DNA of 64,000 nt from the NCBI GenBank assembly GCA_037957365.1, contig JARHVA010000001.1, positions 13,411,001 through 13,475,000 of the forward strand. The letters are read 5' to 3'. Below, piece by piece: positions 21,636 to 32,670 of the stretch. This DNA is from Torreya grandis (taxonomy: Eukaryota; Streptophyta; Pinopsida; Cupressales; Taxaceae). The position numbers and the translations under genes are program-made. How positions within the stretch are numbered: the first letter of the stretch is position 1; every line of letters starts with the position of its first letter. Below the pieces are notes generated by a model, which ran no database searches, had not been told where the DNA came from, and was given only the letters and a program-made list of their open reading frames with translations.

Positions 21636-24458
21636 TGTTGACCATTTTTGGTCCAACAGGCCAAAAATCAGTCCCCTTCTCTCTCTGCTGTTCTGAGCTA
21701 GTTCATTTTTTTGATTTTGCACAAGCCTGGAATTTCTACGGACTCTGTAGACCCGTTTCTATGGACTTTGCAGAGTATTCCTACAAACTCTGCAGGCATG
21801 TTTTCTACGGACTCTGCAAGCCCATTTCTACGGACTTTGCAGAGAATTCCTACAGACTCTGCAGGCATGTTTTCTACGGACTCTGCAGAGAATTCCTATG
21901 GACTCTACAGGCATGTTTTCTACGGACTCTAAAGAAAAGAACTACGGACTCTGCATGAAAGTCCTTTGGCAGATGAAGAACCAGTTCAAGGATTGAAGGG
22001 AGCTTCTACAAAGTTTCTTCGGACCATTGAACCATTCAATTCAATTGACTCAAATTCGACTGGTTCAGCAGCTTACTTCAACGGCTTGTTTCAATGGCTC
22101 GGTTCAACGGTTTGTTTCATTCAATTGGTTCAACAGCTCGGTTCAAATGAGACAAGTTCCCACTTAGGCGCAAAATGGACCATTCCAAATGCCCTTGCGG
22201 AGGGCAGGGAACTTTGCAAAGAGGCCATAGAGAAAAGCCGAAAAGGGAAGTTTCTTTCGCAAATTTGTTTAAGGCAAGGGAAGTAACCTTTGGAATGGTC
22301 ATTTCCAATTTTTCCAAAGGGCACTTTTCGAAGGTAGGCGAGAGAAAAGGACGAAGACATAATTTCTTCGGAGTTTTTGTTCGAAGGAATTCCTTCGAAA
22401 AAAGTCCGAAGAAATTCAGAAAGACTACGAGAAAAAATCCAAGGGAAGACAAGTAAAAAGACTAAGGCTAAGGCGAGAATAATTTCTTCGGACTTTTTGT
22501 CCGAAGGAATTCCTTTGGACAAAAAGTCCGAAGAAATTCGAAAGAAAAGCCCGAGAGAAATGCCGAAGGGTAAAGCAAAGTGTTAGAGACAATTATTGCG
22601 GACTTTTGTTCACGGGGAAAAAGTCTACGGGAGAAACCCCGAGGAAAAGCTCCGACAAAAGAAACGGGTGAGGCAATTCTTGCAGACATTTTGTCCACAG
22701 GAAGATAGCTGAAGAGAAAAGGCCGCCGAAGGATCCTGAAGGGCAGGTGCCTTTGCAAGGGACTCTCGACTGCCGAAAAAAGAGACACCCTCCCCTTCGG
22801 GAGGATCAAAAAAAAAGTCTGAAGAAATTCGGGAGAGAGCCGCGAGACAAAAAACCCGAAAGAAAATCCCGAAGGTCAAGCAAAGTGGTCGAAGACAATT
22901 CTTGTGGACTTTTTGTCCGCGGGAAATTATCCACAGAGAAGAGGCCACCGAAGGACCCCGAAGGGTAGGTGCCCTTGCGAGGGGCTCTCGGATGCCGAAT
23001 GAAGGGCATTTCTCCAAAGCCGAAGGGTCACCTTCCCTTTGGGAGGGTCCAAAACAAGAAGCCCGAAGTAAAGGGAAGAAACAAGAAGCCGAAATAAAGG
23101 AAAAGGCCGAAGAAATTCCAAGGGGTGACGGGCCCGAAGACGTCAAAATCAAGCACGGCGAACTAGCCGTTGGAAGTTCAAATGCAGTGATGGGTGCGCA
23201 GACGTCAAATTTAAGGCTCTTGAAATAGCTGTTGATTTTGAAAATCTTAAAGAAGAGCCCAAGGAACTCAGCGACTTGCCAAGAAGATAGCCCCGAGGGC
23301 CAAAGGAGCCAGAAAGAGACAAAACCAGAAAGAGACAGTGTAGAAGCAGACAAACAGTCCAAGTGGCAAAGAAGAGGTGTCAACTCAGGGATTTATTCCT
23401 GCAGTTGGAACAGTGCTTGCCAAGTGGTCATCAAACGGCGCGAACAGTAAGTGGCGTGGCTTGTTTTCTCCATTTTGCATTTATAAGCAGACAAACCGCG
23501 TGAATATCTGGAAGGGAGCAGTCTTGTCTGAAGAAAAGAGGCGAGGCCCATGCTTTCACATTAATGTTTGAACGCCAAAGTCAAGACCGGCGATTACACA
23601 ACATGGTTCTAGCAGGCCTCTTCTACAAGAATGACATCAGCAACAGTGACTTCCTCTTCCCGATGCTCACAAACGCACATGGGCCAACTTGTCAAAGAGC
23701 GCCAAAGTCTTTTCCAAAGCGGTGCCTTTATTTTTTCCCCTCTTTCTATATGTTGTAAACTTCTCATTTTGAGAAGGGGATCCATATCTCTTAACCCGTA
23801 AAGCAAAGCTTTGCCCAAAAGTCTCTAGGTTTGTAAGGCAGAACTCTGCTAGATTTTACTATGAATCAAGACTTAGCAATTTTTACCTCCATTTGAACTT
23901 GCACTCACGCATATGTCTATGTTTTCCTTTTGTGTTAAGTCATTTTCTTTTATGCTTTCACAGAACGATTCCAGCATGTCTAGTGCATTGTGAAGTTTCT
24001 TCTTCTGCAGGTCTGTCAAAAGTGTCTACAGCAGGAATATAGGCGCATGTGAATACGCTGCCAAAGTGTGTCTCAAAACACCTTTGATAGTTCTTCCTCC
24101 CTGTATCTCCACGGACCCTTGACTCACTGATACAGAAGAGTCTCCCACATCAGATGAAGTGTATGACAGCTTCTTCTTGGTGAAAAGTTTATGTTCGGGC
24201 TGAGTGGATCAACTTTTTTGGTGTATCACCTTTTTAGTTTAGCTTTAGGTTCTGTTTTCAGCATTCTTCTCCATTTTCATCCCCCCTTTGTCATTTATTT
24301 GTTAATAGTAGGAAATCCAGGACCTAAAAGATACACCAGAGGGAGCTAGCCCTTATCTAGAGACTCTCCCCCTAGCTTCGCTGGTCCCACAGGGGAGGGG
24401 AGTTTTCATTGTTGCGTGTGGAAGGCAGGAGGCCAGGGTGCAATCCACTGCGTCAACA
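21636..24458 (+). mobile_element. Solo T-family LTR (copy c), 2823 bp
   Basis: This is a complete LTR from TGTTGACCATTTTTGG to CACTGCGTCAACA. It is flanked by the perfect TSD GTGAC (21631-21635 and 24459-24463) and has no internal region. Modules in order are the terminal hairpin, CTACGGACTCTGCAG array (21735-21955), GGTTCAA words (22020-22150), palindromes (22360-22540), GAAGGACCCCGAAGGG modules (22720-23060), GACGTCAA (23140-23210), a TATATG box (23747), CCCGTAAAGCAAAGC and the R/U5 block ending GAGGGAGCTAGCCC. It is the best reference copy of the T LTR in this window. Confidence 0.93.
21735..21955 (+). repeat. CTACGGACTCTGCAG array in LTR copy c
   Basis: About nine to ten copies of TTTCTACGGACTCTGCAG or variants (TATGGACTTTGCAG, TACAAACTCTGCAG) are spaced 18-30 bp apart. 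All three frames stay open for a while and give TDSAG/YGLCR repeats, which are artefacts of the period. The same word is arrayed in other T LTRs and in the LTRs of Gypsy-4. Confidence 0.85.
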
Positions 24459-24463
24459 GTGAC

Positions 24464-24692
24464 CATGCACACATAAGACAAGCACAGAAGAAGACAAAAT
24501 AGTCTAGGTGGAACAACAAGCATTGGCAGAAGAGTTATTACTGTGGGTGAAACAGTCCTTAAGAAATGGTCATCACAGGGCACAAGCATTCAATGGCACG
24601 GCCTATTTTTCTTCGTTTGAGCATGGGTGAGCGGATAGTCGCATAAGTTTCATAAAGAGGGGCGGCCTTGTCATTCAAACGATCAAGCAACC
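24464..24692 (+). mobile_element. Older T-family LTR (copy l), segment 2
   Basis: Host LTR text resumes after the GTGAC duplication with GACAAAATAGTCTAGGTGG, then GAAATGGTCATCACAGGGC and GGCACGGCC, in the same module order as other T LTRs. It stops at CAACC (24688-24692), the TSD of the next solo LTR, and resumes at 26402. Confidence 0.7.
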
Positions 24693-26396
24693 TATTGACG
24701 CTGTGGATTGCACCTTTGACATGAGGCTGAGTTCCTGTCTTCCACGCGGCACAATGGAAACTCCTCTCTTGCCTTGGGTCTGGCAAAATTGAGGGGAGAG
24801 TCTTTAGATAAGGGCTAGCTCCCTTTGATGCATCTCTGATTTATTCTAGTACATTTGCTAATATATATATATATATATATATAATAGGGGGGTTGAAAAG
24901 AGAAAAAAATACTGAAACAAAACCTAAACTAAGAGGGTGATGCACCAAAAAAGGTTCGATCTACTTAGCTTGAGCAAACACTTTCCACCAAGAACAAGCT
25001 AATGTACACTTCATCTGATATGAGAAATTTTCCTGTATCAGTGAGCTAGGGGTCCTCTAGAGATATAGGGAGGAAGAACTACCGGAGGTGTTCTAAGACA
25101 CTATGGCAACCTGTTCACATGCGCCTATACTTTGCTGTAGACACTTCTGGCTAACCTGCAAAAGAAGAACTCACAATACACTAGACATGCTGGAATCATT
25201 CTGTGAAAGCATAAGGAAAAATGGCTTAACACAAGACAAATCCATAGACATGCAAAAGTGCAAGCTCAAATGGAAGCAAAAATGCTTCTTTTTGAGTCAA
25301 GGTAAATTTCGACAGGGCTCCGCCTTACAAGCTAAGAGAGATCTTCTGAATGAGAAGTTACAATATATATAGAGAAGAAGAAAACAAAAGTGCCCCTTTT
25401 GGAAAAGACTTTGGCACCCTTTGACAAGTGGCCTACGTGTGCTAGGATCATTGGGAAGAGGAAGCCACTGAAAGAAAACGTTGTGTCGGCTCCGATTTAG
25501 ACTTTAGGTGTTTCAAATACATTAAACATCATGTGTGAAAACATAGGCCGCACCGTCTGTCTGCAAACAAGACAGCTCCTTCAAGACATTCACGCGGTTT
25601 GTCTGCTCATCAATGCAAAGTGAAGAAAAAACGGGTCGCGTCATTCATTGTTTGCGCCCCTTGATGATCACTTGGCAAATACTGTGTCAATCGCTGGAGT
25701 AACCCCTGGAGTCGACACCTTCGTTTGCCACTTGGAATGTTTTGTCCATTTCTGCACTTGGCTCTTTTGCCTCTTCCTGGCTTTGTCTTTTCTGGCTCCT
25801 TCATCCTTCGGGGGCTATCTTCTGCTAATTCTTTGGCTCTTTGGGCTCCCTTCTCGGCGGTTTCTTCCTTTTGGCTTTAAGCCTTTGAATTCCTTCGGGC
25901 TCGCGCCTTTCATTTAAAAATCAACGGCTATTTCATTGCTGTAAAGTTGACATTCGCACGTCCGTCGCCATTTGGTCAATTCCTTCGGCCTTTTCTTTGT
26001 TCGGGTCTCTGTCGTTGAACCTTTTGGTTGAACCTGAATCGTTTTTTGGAGTTCAACAGTTCAATGGTTCAACACTTTGTGTTCTGCAAGGAGTTGCATC
26101 CATTCAATTCCCTTGTGAATTAGATGTATCGTTGAAACGACCGCTTGAACCAACCCGTTGAACCAACTCGTTAAACCAAACACTTTAAACCAAGTGATTG
26201 AACCAAGCGATTGAACCAAGTGACGGTTCAAAGCGATTGAACCAAGCGGCGGTTTGAAGTTCAAGTTCAAAGTTCATGTTGTTGAACTGGTTCATCCACT
26301 CGCTGAAAGACTTGTGCAAACCAGAAATTAAACTTGCTCAGAATAGCAGGGGAAGAAGAAGACCAATTTTGCCCTGCAGGGCCAAAATGGTCAACA
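24693..26396 (-). mobile_element. Solo T-family LTR (copy d), minus strand, 1704 bp
   Basis: This LTR lies on the minus strand. Its 3' end at 24693 reads as the reverse complement of a CAATAG-type variant of GTCAACA, and its 5' end at 26396 reads TGTTGACCATTTTGGCCCTG on the minus strand. The perfect TSD CAACC (24688-24692 and 26397-26401) brackets it. It carries a (TA)n run at 24859-24883, R/U5 text at 24820-25370, and a GGTTCAA array at about 25995-26290. It is shorter than copy c, with fewer palindrome and CTACGGACTCTGCAG units. Confidence 0.9.
24859..24883. repeat. (TA)n microsatellite
   Basis: About twelve TA units lie in the U5-side part of LTR copy d. Other T LTRs have a T-rich CCCCCCTTTTTCATTTATTTG stretch at the corresponding place, so this is a local expansion. 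Confidence 0.9.
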
Positions 26397-26401
26397 CAAC
26401 C

Positions 26402-26761
26402 CATGCTTTTACAATGATATTTAATATGATTTAAATGCCAAAGTCAAGACTTGGGCTGCCGCAGCATGGGCCACTCATTCTGAAGAGCGCCTAAGTCTTC
26501 CTTTTGATGTTATATATATTGTAACCTCCAAGTGAGGAAGATATCTCTCATTTTTGTATGGCGCAGCCCTGCCAAAATTTCACCTTGAATCAATAAGAAA
26601 GCATTTTACCTCTATCTGACTGGTTATGCTTTTGAGTGTGTATCAATTCTGTGTTCAGTTATTTTAGCTTGATGCTCTCACAAATTGACACCAACACACC
26701 TAGTGTAGCCAAAGCACCAGTTCTGCAGGTTAACAGGAAGTGCTGCATCTGGAGCATGTTG
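26402..26761 (+). mobile_element. Older T-family LTR (copy l), segment 3
   Basis: After the CAACC duplication the older LTR continues with CATGCTTTTACAATGA, a TATATATATTGTAACC box (26511-26524), TGGCGCAGCCCTGCC, CACCTTGAATCAATAAG and GCAGGTTAACAGGAAGTGC. This is the same order as the minus-strand K LTR at 54900-55140. It stops in GCATGTTG, and ATGTTG recurs at 29222-29227, where the LTR resumes. Confidence 0.65.
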
Positions 26762-29222
26762 GGTGAATATTTTGTTGACCAGCTAACTGGTGAGCAAAAT
26801 AGTTCCTATCACCACAGCATAGAGAGATTGATCGTCCAAGTGTGCAGTTTTACTACATCACAGGGGACAAATCTATCCTCTCATCAAGGGGAGGTTTCCT
26901 ATTAAATATACGGAGGCTATATACTATATATATAAGCAAAAAGTAAGACACAGGGGTGGGATAAACCATCCATCTCTCTTTTTTTAGAGACGATGCTCAC
27001 AGATCAAAGGAAAAATCCTAGGTGATTGGTGAAGATACTTCTCCTTTCAGCCAAGATCCAGATCCCTTCCTAGATAGGAGAAATCCTGGTGAAATAACAA
27101 AAGGCGCTTCTCTTCTTTCAGAAGTGCTTGTTTTTGCAAACAGGAATCTTTTTGGTAAATAACTGGTAACCAAAGGTGCAGAGTAACCAGCAGCCTGAAA
27201 TGTAACGCAAAGTTTCCACCTCGACTGCCCAAGTGTGAAATACGAAGAATAATGGGGGCACAAAGTCGTCCCAAGGTCCTTTACACAGAAACATAAAATA
27301 AACACACACTGAAAACAATTATGTCAGCACAAAGTCTGAAAGTAACTGGTTTCATGATACCTTCCTTATCATTTCCACTAGCTCTGCTTGTTAATTTAAA
27401 TAAACAAGAACACATTCAGAAGACAGACATAAGAACAATCTCCTAAACTGATATAAGCTATACAACACAAAGTCTGCGAATCACTTGCTTTCTCATTCAG
27501 ATAAAATAATATGAAATACAATCTGAGCTCAAAGTCTTAGTATTCGCCTTTCAATTTGGGCAGAGTTTTGCTTTTGGGAACGGGAAGATCTCCTTTGTAA
27601 CAAATGAGAGATTAAAATATATAGCGCTCCAAGAAAGACTTGGGTGCTTGTTTTCATGAAAAAGGCCCATGCTAAATTGAATGCCTTCAATGTGCCTTCA
27701 GTTCTGTCTGGAGGGACCATGCTGGGAACAGTGCATTGCCATAACTATGGCGTGTCCATTCTTCTAATATGTCTCTTCTTAGTATGGACTGTCTGGTCCT
27801 TTTCCTGATGTCTGCGCAACTGTCTAATTTGTCATTACTTTATGGAAGAAAAAAAGGCTTGCGTCTTTGATTTAGTGCGCTTAGAAGTCTACTTGATCCA
27901 CTGTTTCACCTATTGGAAATAACTCTTTTAAAGATATTTCTGGTCTTTTGGTCTCATTCCTCTCTCCCTTGTAGCAATTTGAGTCTTCAGGCTCTCTTTT
28001 CAGCCAGTCGCTTTAATTGAACTTGCCTTTGGAATCGTCCATGTTGCTTCTTTGTCCTTTCTAGCCCTTCTTGTCTAAGTCTTTGGGGGGGTCATTTCTG
28101 CGTCTTTGACAAGTAGCAAGTTCCGCTGTTATGAAACTTATTAGAAACTTACGGAAAATGGGATCCACGACACGTCTTGCCCGAGCAACCTCAAAAGGGG
28201 AACGCGGATGCAAACACTTGTCACGTTTCGCTGAGTCATAATAGGACACGTGACACATTCCGCTTAACTTATAGAAGCTTTAGAAACCTTTTGAGGGTCC
28301 TGCGGAAGATGACACGTGGCGGCTTCCGCTCTGATTTATAATGGACACGTGGTGGCTTCCGTAGCACTTTGTCTTTTTTCATCAGGTATTTTTTCGTGGG
28401 CTTTTCTCTTCAGTCGGGCTTTTCCTTCGCTTTCTTCGGGCTCTCTTCCCGGGTGAATTCCTTGGGACAAAATGTCCGAAGGATTTTTGCCTTATTCATT
28501 TTTCTGAAAGAGTTTACTTTGTTCGTTTTGGCTCGCGGCCCTCCGCAAGGGCACTTGACTTGATTCACGGCCCTCCGCAGGGGCATTTGTTCCTTCGGTC
28601 GTGGGGCAGCCCCTTGAACCTGCCGATTGAACCATCTTTGGTTCAACGGTTCAACCTGTTCATTCTTTGTTATTTGGCTGTCTTTTTGATCTCTTTGAAC
28701 CAAGTGTGTTGAACCAATAGGTCGTTGAACCATTGAACCAATGTGGTTCAAGGTTCAATGATTCAATGGTTCAACGCGTCATTTTTCGCTAAGTGTTTTG
28801 AAGCCATGGAACTTTGAGGCGGTTGAATTTGAACCTTTGACAAATGCGCTTAACTCCTGCTGATGACGTTGAACCTTTGAACCCATTGAACCCGTTGAAC
28901 CAAAATGGTTCAAGGTTCAATGGTTTGATTGTTGCTTAGAAGCTGGCCGATGGACGCTTTGGTTGAACCTTGGCGTTAAATCAATCTTGAAAATGACTAA
29001 GTGCTGGAAACTTGTTCTTTTGAGAGACTACTTCTTTCCTGCATAATCCGTAGAAATCAACTTGTGAAGCCAGTAGAACTTGGTCTGCAGAGTCCATAGA
29101 TTCAAACCTGCAGAGTCCATATATTTCTAAGAAAGCTTTGAAAAATCAAGAACCTGAATGCTCAGAACAATTTTTGAAATAGGAAGCGAGGATTTTGGTC
29201 TGTAGGACCAAAATAGTTCAAA
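26762..29222 (-). mobile_element. Diverged T-type LTR (copy f), minus strand
   Basis: On the minus strand this carries a T-like 5' terminus (about 29190-29222, hairpin GGATTTTGGTCTGTAGGACCAAAATAG), CTGCAGAGTCCATAG words (29043-29125), a GGTTCAA array (28600-28990), CACGTG boxes (28247, 28313, 28346), a TATATATTTTAA box (reverse complement near 27615) and GCAAAACTCTGCCC. The words TGTTG at 26757-26761 and 29223-29227 could be its TSD. The left third (26900-27500) matches the family only weakly and I could not find the usual GTCAACA end next to the duplication, so the left boundary is uncertain. No gene is visible in this stretch. Confidence 0.55.
28600..28990 (-). repeat. GGTTCAA array in LTR copy f
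   Basis: Clusters of TTGAACC and GGTTCAA occur in both orientations, for example around 28630-28650, 28730-28770 and 28870-28925. There the two orientations face each other and can form hairpins. Confidence 0.75.
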
Positions 29223-29261
29223 TGTTGTCCCAAAAATGAGCGATATTTTTGGGGGACAACA
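29223..29261. repeat. 39-bp near-perfect hairpin
   Basis: TGTTGTCCCAAAAAT and its near complement ATTTTTGGGGGACAACA are separated by a loop of a few bases. It lies exactly where the older LTR (copy l) resumes after copy f. The corresponding place in the K LTR (reverse complement of about 54880-54900) lacks it. Confidence 0.7.
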
Positions 29262-29691
29262 AAGCGCAGAGACAAAAAAGAGTAGCTATCAGACAGGGTT
29301 TTTCTATAGCATTTGTGGTAAGTTACATCTCTTGTGTGTCTTCATTAAGCCTCCTTTTTCAAGCTCCCTACAGTATGGTCTTTTGCCAAATAAAGTGTAT
29401 GTTCCCCCCCTTTCTGGTTTGAAGTGTGAACAACTGAGTAGATCAACATTATTTGGTGCATCACCACTTAGAGTAGTTTTCTGTTTTGGTTATTTCTTCT
29501 CTTTTGACCTCCCCCCCATTGTTAACAGTAGTAGTAGAAAATCTTTAGAGATGCATCAAAGGGAGCTAGCCCTTATCTAGAGATTCTCCCCTCAATTTTG
29601 CCAGATCCACAGCAAGAGGGGAGTCTCCATTGTGCCGCGTGGAAGACAGAAGCTCAGCGTCCAATCAAGGGTGCAATCCACAACGTCAACA
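29223..29691 (+). mobile_element. Older T-family LTR (copy l), segment 4 with 3' end
   Basis: This segment holds the U5 part of the older LTR: TTCATTAAGCC, AACTGAGTAGATCAACA, GGTGCATCACCAC, the conserved GGGAGCTAGCCCTTATCTAG block and the terminus CACAACGTCAACA at 29691. Its order matches the K LTR at 54592-54860 (minus). Directly after it starts copia gag coding sequence, so this LTR was inserted in the copia element. Confidence 0.75.
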
Positions 29692-30480
29692 ATAAAAACA
29701 AAGCCGAAGCCTTATTTGTGAGGAAACTGAGAAAAGGTTCAGGTAGGTACAAAGGCATGCTACCATTCAAATGTTTCAATTGTGGTAGGATTGATCATTT
29801 TGCTGCCAAGTGTCCTCAAAAAGAAAAACATGATCATGATAAAGAACATGGTGAAGAGAATAAGAAGCCGACAAGTATAACAAGAGCAAGAAAAATTTCA
29901 AGCAAGGTGACTATAAGAAAAACTTCTTCAATAACAAAAAGAGTCTATATTCTAAAGAAGACATCTCTTCTGAAGTCAGTGATAAATATATCTCAGACAA
30001 TGATGACTCTAGTTCAGACCGTAGAAGTGATGAAGTTTTGTTCATGTCCATTGAAATTGAAGATGAAAATTGTTCAAAAGAACAAATATTATTGGATAAT
30101 GAAGAAGTGGATGAAGAAGAAGCCGAGGTTGATCTTGAGGCAAAACTTATCAATGCTTTGAATGAATTGAAGAGTCAAAGAAAGAAAAAAAAAAAAATTG
30201 AAGTATCTAGCCAAAAGTCATAAAGAACATATATGTATCTTGGAAACTAAGATAACTAAGAGTTCCAAGGACACTGAGGAGGTCATCAACAATCTCAAGA
30301 CTCAGTTAAAAGAAGAAAATGCAAGTCTGAAGTTCAAGGAAGAAGAGTGCAATGAGTACAAATCTGAGATAGGTTCATTGAAGTTAGATTTGGAACAATT
30401 CACAATCAAATTAAAAAATTGTCAAAATTTTGAAAAGAGCAATGGAATTCTTGATGACATATTGAACAGTCAAAGGTCAC
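29692..30480 (+). pseudogene. Copia Gag, middle part
   Basis: A basic segment (RKLRKGSGRYKGMLPFK) precedes a CCHC zinc knuckle, CFNCGRIDHFAAKC at 29772-29813, with the spacing CX2CX4HX4C. After that come lysine-rich text, an acidic block (DNEEVDEEEAEVDLEAKL, about 30100-30150) and a predicted coiled coil (KTQLKEENASLKFKEEE, about 30298-30350). Frame changes occur near 29950-30040 and after 30190 (an A12 run). It is cut at 30480 by a solo LTR. Confidence 0.8.
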
Positions 30481-32665
30481 TGTTGACCATTTTGGTCCTA
30501 CAGGCCAAAATCGGTCCCCCCTTTTTTCCCCTGTTGTTTAGAACCAGTCCAAAATTTGATTCTTTGCACAAGTCTAGTTTCTACGGACTCTGCAGAGCTA
30601 TTTCTATGGACTCTGCAGAGCTGTTTCTATGGACTCTACAGGTCTTTATACGGACTCTGCAGAGAGTTTCTACAAACTCTGCAGGCATTTCTACGGACTC
30701 CGCAAGGAAGAGACAAGTTCCCACTTAGGCACAAAATGGACCATTCCAAGTGCCCTTGCGGAGGGCAGTTTCCGGACTCAAGTACCCTTGTGGAGGGCAA
30801 GGAACATTTGCAAAGAGGCCAAAGAGAAAGCCGAAAAAGTAAGTTTCCTTCGGAATTTTGTTTAAGGCAAAGAAGAGAATTACTTCGGACAAAATGTTCG
30901 AAGGAATTCCTTCGGACTTTTTGTCCGAAGAAATCTTTCAGAAAAGTTCCGCAGAAATAAACAAGGGCCGAGGCAAAAGACATAAGCGATTTATTTCGGA
31001 CTATTGTCCGAAGGAATTCCTTCGGACAAAAAGTCCGAAGAAATTCGGGAAAGGGCCATTGGTTTTCAAATAGTGATGGGCCCACAAACGTCAATTTTAC
31101 ACCAGAAAAGCCCGAAAGCGGACGCTGCCAAGTGTTGTTTGCCGGGACACATGATAATTTGCCTCTAAAAGCAACGGAACGTGCCACATGTCCCTTGCAA
31201 AACCCGACGGAGCGCAACAAGTGTCTGCATCCAAGTCCCAAAGCTCCTTTCAACAAGCTCCCTTCAAGAGTTCCACGGAGGGTGCCAAGTGGCAACAGCG
31301 GAAGGCTTTGACATGTTTTTCTAAGAGCAACGGAACGTGCCACGTGTCCCTTGCAAGGCTCGGCGGAGGCTGACAAGTGTCAACATTCACAGTCTCTCCC
31401 TTTTGGTTCCGTAAAGACTATGGTGGGCCTTGGACGAACTGCTAAAGAGAGCGAAAGCTGCCAAGTGTCATCATCCGTGTTGAATCCGAATGAGTCTCGA
31501 ATACTTCTGTATTGTTTCTAAAGCTCAATGGAAGCCGCCACATGTCCTCTTCCGCAGGACTCTCAAAAGGTGTTTAAAGCTTCTATAGACTCAGCGGATG
31601 CTGCCACGTGTCCTGCCTGTTATCAATAACGGAACACGCCTCGTGTCACTTGTTGAAATCAGCAGAAAGCGGCCAAAACAAGCCGGAAAAACACGAAGAA
31701 TTAGCCGAAGATAGCCCCGAGGGCCGAAGGAGTCAGAAAGAGACAAAACCAGGAAAAGAGCCAAGTGCAGAAGTGGACAAAACAATCCAAGTGGCGAAGA
31801 AAGGTGTCGACTCAAGGAGTTACTCCAGTGGTTGACACAGTGTTTGCGAATTGGTCATCAAGAGGCACGAACAGTAAACGGCGCGACCCGTTTTCTTCAT
31901 TTTGCATTGATGAGCAGACAAGCCGCATGAATGCCTTGAAGGAGCAGTCTTGTTTGCAGGAAAAGAGGCGCGGCCCATTCTTTCACGTTAATGTTTGAAT
32001 GCCAAAGTCAAGGCAGGAGCCGACAATCAAACGGATTCCTCTTCCCAAGGCTTGGAATGCACATGGGCCACTTGAAAAAAGAGCGCCAAAGTCTTTCCCA
32101 GAAAGCGCCAAGTTCTCTTCTCTCTCTATTTATTGTAAACTTCTCATTTTGAGAAAAAATCCATTCTCTTAGCCCGTAAGGCATTGTGAAGTTCTTCTGC
32201 AGGTCTGCCAAAAGTGTCTACAGCAGGAATATAGGCGCATGTGAATACGCTGCCAAAGTGTGTCTCGGAACACCTTTGATAGTTCTTCCTCCCTGTATCT
32301 CTGCGGACCCTTGACTCACTGATACAAAAGAGTTTTTCACATTAGATGAAGTGTATGCCAGCTTCTTCTTGATGAAAAGTGTATGTTCGGGCTGAGTGGA
32401 TCAACTTTTTTTGGTGTATCGTCTTTTAGTTTAGGTTTAGGTTCTGTTTTTAGCATCCTTATCCCTTTTCATTCCCCCCTTTTTCATTTATTTGTTAGCA
32501 GTAGGAAATCCATGACCTAAAAGATACATCAGAGAGAGCTAGCCCTTATCTAGAGACTCTCCCCCCAGTTTTGCCAGGCCCACAGGCAAGAGGGGAGTTT
32601 CCATTTTTGCGTGTGGAAGGCAGGAGCTCGACCTCCTGTCCAGGGTGCAATCCATTGCGTCAACA
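30481..32665 (+). mobile_element. Solo T-family LTR (copy g), 2185 bp
   Basis: It runs from TGTTGACCATTTTGGTCC to CCATTGCGTCAACA with the perfect TSD GTCAC (30476-30480 and 32666-32670). It carries the terminal hairpin, CTACGGACTCTGCAG words (30578-30705), palindromes (30885-31045), a region rich in CACGTG and CACATG inside GGAACGTGCCAC-type units (31100-31620), a TATTTATTG box near 32128 and the R/U5. Unlike copies b and c it has almost no GGTTCAA array; the G-box cluster is present instead. Confidence 0.93.
31100..31620 (+). repeat. G-box / GGAACGTGCCACGTGTCC cluster in LTR copy g
   Basis: Degenerate repeats of the form CAACGGAACGTGCCAC(A/G)TGTCC and AAGCGGAAGCYGCCAAGTGTCA occur here. Exact CACGTG lies at 31341-31346 and 31605-31610. 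Related clusters, inverted, are at 1-330 (copy a) and 28200-28360 (copy f). CACGTG is the plant G-box, bound by bZIP and bHLH factors; its function here is inferred. Confidence 0.75.
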
Positions 32666-32670
32666 GTCAC

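Noticed and set aside
21711..21958. Open frames giving TDSAG / YGLCR repeats
   Set aside because: They are translations of the CTACGGACTCTGCAG array in different frames.
29223..29691. 5' LTR of the copia element
   Set aside because: There is no primer site after it, coding gag with a zinc knuckle follows at once, and the sequence aligns to the U5 end of T LTRs. It is an insertion in copia gag.
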